From positions 1-9,763 of the forward strand of contig JANXQG010000356.1 in the NCBI GenBank assembly GCA_025356915.1: a stretch of 9,763 bases of DNA, in the 5' to 3' direction. Each line of letters starts with the position of its first letter. Positions within the stretch are counted from its first letter, which is position 1. Both the position numbers and the translations under genes were made by a program. The stretch is from Planctomycetota bacterium. GTDB taxonomy: Bacteria > Planctomycetota > Planctomycetia > Pirellulales > Thermoguttaceae. Positions 7,501 through 9,763 of the stretch are shown here, one piece after another. The notes beneath the pieces are model-generated. The model was not told the origin of the DNA and did no database searches. It saw nothing but the letters and a program-made list of their open reading frames with translations.

Positions 7501-8144
7501 ACCTCTGCGCTTTCGTGCCTCCCACGCAAGATGTCGTGGGTACTGCCGGATCGTGGGCCGAAGATTTTCAGTGGCGCTATGGATATCAAGACCGCTGGAT
7601 GCCCGTCAACTCAGAAACGCATGAAAAGAAGATGGAATGGGTTTGCGAAGGGAATGGCGGTGCTTTGGGAGCTGCTAAAACCTTCCATTTTGACGGCATA
7701 CCGCTGATCTTCTCCACGCTGCGACCGGATGCCCAGAGCAACGTCAGGCTATGGACGTTCGATCATCAGACGCTCAACGCCTGGATTTTTGGCGCGGTGG
7801 TGCTCGGTGGTATTGTGCTGGTGCGAACGAGCTTGGCTCGCCGCATAATCGCCGTGGGCGTGTTTGTCGTCGCTCTGGTGCTGCTAGGTGTCTTCTGGCC
7901 GACGTTCTCGCTGCACGTTCTAGGCGGGCCGTTGTTCGCGGCCGTGGCCATCGTGCTACTGCTCTGGGCAATCGTGGGAATGTTCCGGCTCTATCGGCCG
8001 CTGATGGCTCTGGGTACGGCGTTTGGCACGACATGGTCTGCATGGGTCGCAAGCCGAAAGGCCATCGTGGCCCAAGAGGCATCACCGACGACGAAACCGC
8101 AAGATCAACCGTCCGGCAATCACGGAGGTGCGAGCCATGAGTAA
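4587..8144 (+). CDS. Very large exported, membrane-anchored protein of unknown function
   Basis: The product is 1185 aa and I cannot name a characterized family. A signal peptide (MTLIFRSLACALAIVAF, cleavage near SPALA) is followed by an Ala/Lys/Asp-rich linker. Residues 61-97 hold a motif block, EIYIPYEKLRGVF then GVFLPYEKFDELW, in which the PYEK pattern occurs twice. The long body looks beta-rich, and a similar strand module recurs at about 126-150, 316-345, 490-520, 700-725 and 884-905 (a Y-x-I strand followed by hydrophobic-x-VP). A Pro/Ala/Val-rich linker lies near 526-548. Three hydrophobic helices end the protein at about 1065-1084, 1087-1107 and 1110-1133, followed by a polar tail of about 50 aa. 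The likely topology is a large extracytoplasmic domain with a cytoplasmic tail. The family appears to be planctomycete-type; this is inferred. The downstream gene overlaps the last codons and shares its domains, so the two probably act together. No catalytic motif is visible, and an envelope structural or sensing role is only a guess. Confidence 0.9.
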   Translation: MTLIFRSLACALAIVAFASFTVFSPALAADGKGEVVKPAPTTAADSAKADADAKTDRSLREQEIYIPYEKLRGVFEKHGRGVFLPYEKFDELWKAAQDKTRPAADPRPPMGALITEIENEAVVAKDVVQVTAHLKIDLLAEGWHEVPLRLADAAIVRATIKNEPARILGGTHEDHRLLIEKKGKQPEQIELVLEYARAITRSPGQNCVSFQAPQAAVSRWKVRIPQAGVKVNLHPLIAATEVPPAPVAASKNLDAGGTPKLPNDKKVDETVILAFVGAAPEVRIDWTPKSEGATGLTALANVQSEQQVWIQEGITRTRTTLAYTISRAELNQIALEVPADFKVVNVFDPNVRQWSVEPPAAGSTVQKVTAQLFEPAKTAQTVVVELEKIAGQKRVESLKLPVVKALNVGRQQGFIVAQVGSGLRAEAAKTSGLLQVDANELPPTLRSTAWTFAYRYASVPFELELAVEEVAPRITVDSLVDVQLEPEKLAINLTALYTIERAGVFKLELEVPEGFEVRSVTGKPVALAAVPAVPGTTPAVSSAAEIDSFHVEGEKKNHLIVNLARKALGRVGLRIQLQRDLHEANLLTPTGKSAEIDLPLPQPTKTTVEHASGRLIVHAPESLRVSPAKADGLRPVSYQEAVEGIALERSPAGVSAIRPVLAFTFTQEPVVLRLTAERRKPQVTIRQLLVARIDEGVIKYQATFYYSIHFSGVKSLRIDVPADVAPLLRNTTAGIHEKTLDPPPADLDKNMVAWSLTGEGELLGDGQIDLVWEKKLDKLDVGKSLQVTVPRLVPRDVDRAFGQIVLTKAETLDFQEAEDIKGLRPIDPQRDLTTPVSGAARAFEFYDEWTLPVTVNRYELEEVKRTSIDRAVCRMVLTPAGETAVQAVYRIRSVRPWLAVQLPTDAAPDSDPVRINGQLVTLRKGEGDSLVVPLLSANADEPFVLEIRYTVKSGQTLLLPTFSEDTAVQKVYLCAFVPPTQDVVGTAGSWAEDFQWRYGYQDRWMPVNSETHEKKMEWVCEGNGGALGAAKTFHFDGIPLIFSTLRPDAQSNVRLWTFDHQTLNAWIFGAVVLGGIVLVRTSLARRIIAVGVFVVALVLLGVFWPTFSLHVLGGPLFAAVAIVLLLWAIVGMFRLYRPLMALGTAFGTTWSAWVASRKAIVAQEASPTTKPQDQPSGNHGGASHE
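6169..6192 (+). repeat. Short in-frame tandem repeat in an interdomain linker
   Basis: GCCGTGCCC followed by GCTGTGCCC, an imperfect 9-bp duplication, encodes Ala-Val-Pro twice. It lies just after a module ending in a VTG motif. The equivalent linker of the downstream paralogue carries a REP-like palindrome, so this position tolerates inserted sequence in both genes. Confidence 0.45.
8124..8128 (+). promoter_or_regulatory. Shine-Dalgarno site for the overlapping downstream gene
   Basis: GGAGG lies inside the last codons of the upstream gene, eight bases before ATG 8137. It makes that ATG the clear start. With the ATGAGTAA stop/start overlap, it indicates translational coupling of the two genes. 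Confidence 0.8.
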
Positions 8145-9763
8145 ACATTATAGCATTACGACACAATCGGACCGATCCGACCGATCCGACCGATTGAGGA
8201 ATTTCCCACGGGCGCTAGTGCTTCTGGTCGCCCTCGCTTTGTGGGCCACCGTCACCGCGCAGGCTGGAGCCCCAGTGAGCGAACGACCGCCAAAAACCCG
8301 TGAGATCTATGTTCCCATCTCTGACCTGAAGGTTCTGCTGGAGAGTGAGCCGCATCGCGTACTCTTGACGCGGCAGGAATATGACGAACTGGTCAAAAAG
8401 GCCAAGAAGGCCCCGGAAACACACGTTCCGCATCCGGCCATGACCGTCTCTTCCGACTACGACATCACCGTCGACAACGGCCGTGCGAAGTTGCATGGGA
8501 CGATCGCCATTGACGTACTCGAAGACGGTCTGCACGCGGTTCCGCTCGATTTCAGCGGTGTGGGGCTTTTGGCGGCGAAGCTCGACGATCAGCCCGCGCC
8601 CTTGGGCCATGCTGCCGACGGACGTCTGAATCTTTTGGTCTCCGGCCAAGGCAGACACCGGCTGGTGCTTGACATGGTCGCTCCGCTCGAAATGAACTCC
8701 GCCCAGCAGTATCTGAGTTTCCGCTTGACCAACGCAGCAGTCGGCCGGTGGCGTCTCACGGTGCCGGGCGATGTCGAGATCAAAGGCGGAGCGGATGTGG
8801 TTTCTCGCGCGGTGGACGCAGCCGCCAAAGTCACTCGCTTTGAGTTGTTGCCCCGTAGCGGCGACTGCACCATCCTCATGTCGTTGAACAGCCACCTCCA
8901 GCGACGCGAGCAGGCCGTGGCCTCGCGATGCGTGTTGTTTGATGAGGTGACCGAAGCCTACGAGAAGCTTCACGCCACGGTGACCCTTTGGATTCTCCAT
9001 CGGGCGGTTGATCGATTCCGTTTCGTTGTGCCCGAGGGGTTTGAGATTACCGAGATCAACTCGCCGCTCTTGGCCCGCTGGGACATCGAGACGGAGGGCG
9101 GTCGCAAGATCGTGAATGTGCGGCTCCGCGAGCAGACGACCGACACGGTCGTGCTTTCCATAGCCGCCATCAAGACGCCCAGCCAGTTGAAGCTGTGGCG
9201 CATGCCCCGGCTAGAACTGCTCGACGTGGTCGGCCAGGTTACGGTATTGGGTCTCTTGATTCAGAACGAACTGAAGGCCGAATCGCTCACCGCCAACGAC
9301 CTGATCCCGGTTGACACGGCAGTCCTCACCACGGCGCTGCCAGCAACGCTCGTGCGGTCGGATCCCAGTGCGGTCCCGCTGCGCTATATCGCCGCATACT
9401 ATGCCCCGCAAGGCGGCTATGAATTGAAGGCCGATTTCAGCCGTGTTCCCGCGACACTTGCCGTGACCACGAATTTGCTGCTGAACATTCGGGACAAGGG
9501 CTGCGAAGTCCAGGGTGGTTTTGCCTTGCTACCCACGGCCGAGAAGCGTTTTGGCTTTGACTTCAGCGTGCCCGCCGGATGGAAGGTGATCGAGGTCACT
9601 GGCCCGGACAAGTCGCCGCTAACCATCGATCGTTATACGAGCGACAAGCTCCCCTCTCTCGTAATCGGGAGAGGGGCAGGGGGTGAGGGCGCGGGGGACC
9701 AGAAGCTCGGTCGCGTGCATGTCAAGCTGCCTCAAGGAATTGCCCCGGGGCAGATCTACGTGG
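8137..9763 (+). CDS. Large exported protein, diverged paralogue of the upstream gene (3' end outside window)
   Basis: The frame stays open from ATG 8137 to the window end, 542 codons with no stop. The start overlaps the upstream stop by eight bases and has a strong GGAGG. A polar N-region of about 25 aa carries three Ser-Asp-Arg units. A hydrophobic signal segment follows (RALVLLVALALWATV, cleavage near AQA-43). Residues 55-90 hold EIYVPISDLKVLL and LTRQEYDELVKKAK, matching the upstream protein's EIYIPYEKLRGVF and YEKFDELWKAA. Further matching blocks are DGLHAVPL near 131 against EGWHEVPL, LSFRLTNAAVGRWRLTVP against VSFQAPQAAVSRWKVRIP, and RFRFVVPEGFEITEI near 290 against KLELEVPEGFEVRSV. Another VP-type module begins near 460. 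This co-linearity indicates tandem duplication and divergence. No enzymatic motif is visible. A Gly-rich segment near 506-518 is encoded by a REP-like palindrome. C-terminal membrane helices like those of its neighbour are expected but lie beyond the window. Confidence 0.9.
   Translation, partial: MSKHYSITTQSDRSDRSDRLRNFPRALVLLVALALWATVTAQAGAPVSERPPKTREIYVPISDLKVLLESEPHRVLLTRQEYDELVKKAKKAPETHVPHPAMTVSSDYDITVDNGRAKLHGTIAIDVLEDGLHAVPLDFSGVGLLAAKLDDQPAPLGHAADGRLNLLVSGQGRHRLVLDMVAPLEMNSAQQYLSFRLTNAAVGRWRLTVPGDVEIKGGADVVSRAVDAAAKVTRFELLPRSGDCTILMSLNSHLQRREQAVASRCVLFDEVTEAYEKLHATVTLWILHRAVDRFRFVVPEGFEITEINSPLLARWDIETEGGRKIVNVRLREQTTDTVVLSIAAIKTPSQLKLWRMPRLELLDVVGQVTVLGLLIQNELKAESLTANDLIPVDTAVLTTALPATLVRSDPSAVPLRYIAAYYAPQGGYELKADFSRVPATLAVTTNLLLNIRDKGCEVQGGFALLPTAEKRFGFDFSVPAGWKVIEVTGPDKSPLTIDRYTSDKLPSLVIGRGAGGEGAGDQKLGRVHVKLPQGIAPGQIYV
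8168..8194 (+). repeat. Three tandem 9-bp repeats (CCGACCGAT) inside the signal-peptide region
   Basis: CGGACCGAT (8168-8176) is followed by two exact CCGACCGAT copies (8177-8185 and 8186-8194). The array is a multiple of three bases and adds Ser-Asp-Arg units to the N-region of the exported protein. It sits 31 bases after the start codon. A slippage-prone array here could vary in copy number without breaking the frame. Confidence 0.85.
9651..9676. repeat. REP-like palindrome embedded in the coding sequence
   Basis: CCCCTCTCTCG (9651-9661) pairs with CGGGAGAGGGG (9666-9676) around a TAAT loop. The 11-pair stem includes one T-G wobble. A G-rich flank, CAGGGGGTGAGGGCGCGGGG, follows at 9677-9696. 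A CCCTCTCCC...GGGAGAGGG hairpin with a GGGTGAGGG flank resembles dispersed repeats I recall from several bacterial genomes, usually between genes. Here the frame stays open through it and yields a Gly/Ala-rich segment in an interdomain linker. Confidence 0.6.

Noticed and set aside
8215..9000. Open frame of 261 codons on the minus strand
   Set aside because: It is antisense to the second large envelope gene, which has a strong ribosome binding site and motifs shared with its neighbour. The antisense product has no signature.

Overview
The window reads as chromosomal DNA of a GC-rich bacterium, most likely a planctomycete (Pirellulales-like). This is inferred from four things: large exported proteins of a kind I associate with that group, the pairing of a GH172/DUF2961 enzyme with an S41 protease, the long divergent spacers, and short GC-rich hairpin repeats. 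I see no tRNA, rRNA, CRISPR array, transposase or phage gene.

Layout: (1) bases 1-516, plus strand, are the 3' end of polyphosphate kinase 1 (ppk1), cut by the window edge. (2) A 156-base convergent spacer follows. (3) Bases 3941 down to 673, minus strand, hold a two-gene unit. First is an exported S41 carboxy-terminal processing-type protease with a TPR-like N-terminus and a PDZ domain. After a 20-base gap comes an exported GH172 (DUF2961) glycoside hydrolase. A near-perfect sigma-70-type promoter (TTGACA, 17-base spacer, TATACT) lies about 115 bases before the protease start. (4) A 645-base divergent spacer (3942-4586) contains that promoter, an 11-bp hairpin with repeat-like flanks and a perfect 16-bp palindrome. 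(5) Bases 4587-9763, plus strand, hold two very large translationally coupled genes (overlap ATGAGTAA). The first, 1185 aa, has a signal peptide, a long beta-rich extracytoplasmic region and three C-terminal membrane helices. The second runs off the window after 542 codons. The two share an N-terminal motif and several domains, so they look like diverged tandem duplicates.

How the genes work together: the protease and hydrolase are probably co-transcribed and both act outside the cytoplasm, but the sequence gives no substrate link between them. The two large proteins probably form one envelope system of unknown function. The second gene is notable because two short DNA repeats are translated in frame within it: a 9-bp triplication in its signal-peptide N-region and a REP-like palindrome in an interdomain linker. 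The most unusual content is therefore the large-protein pair, with its internal module repeats and repeat-derived peptide segments. The remaining genes are well-known families.
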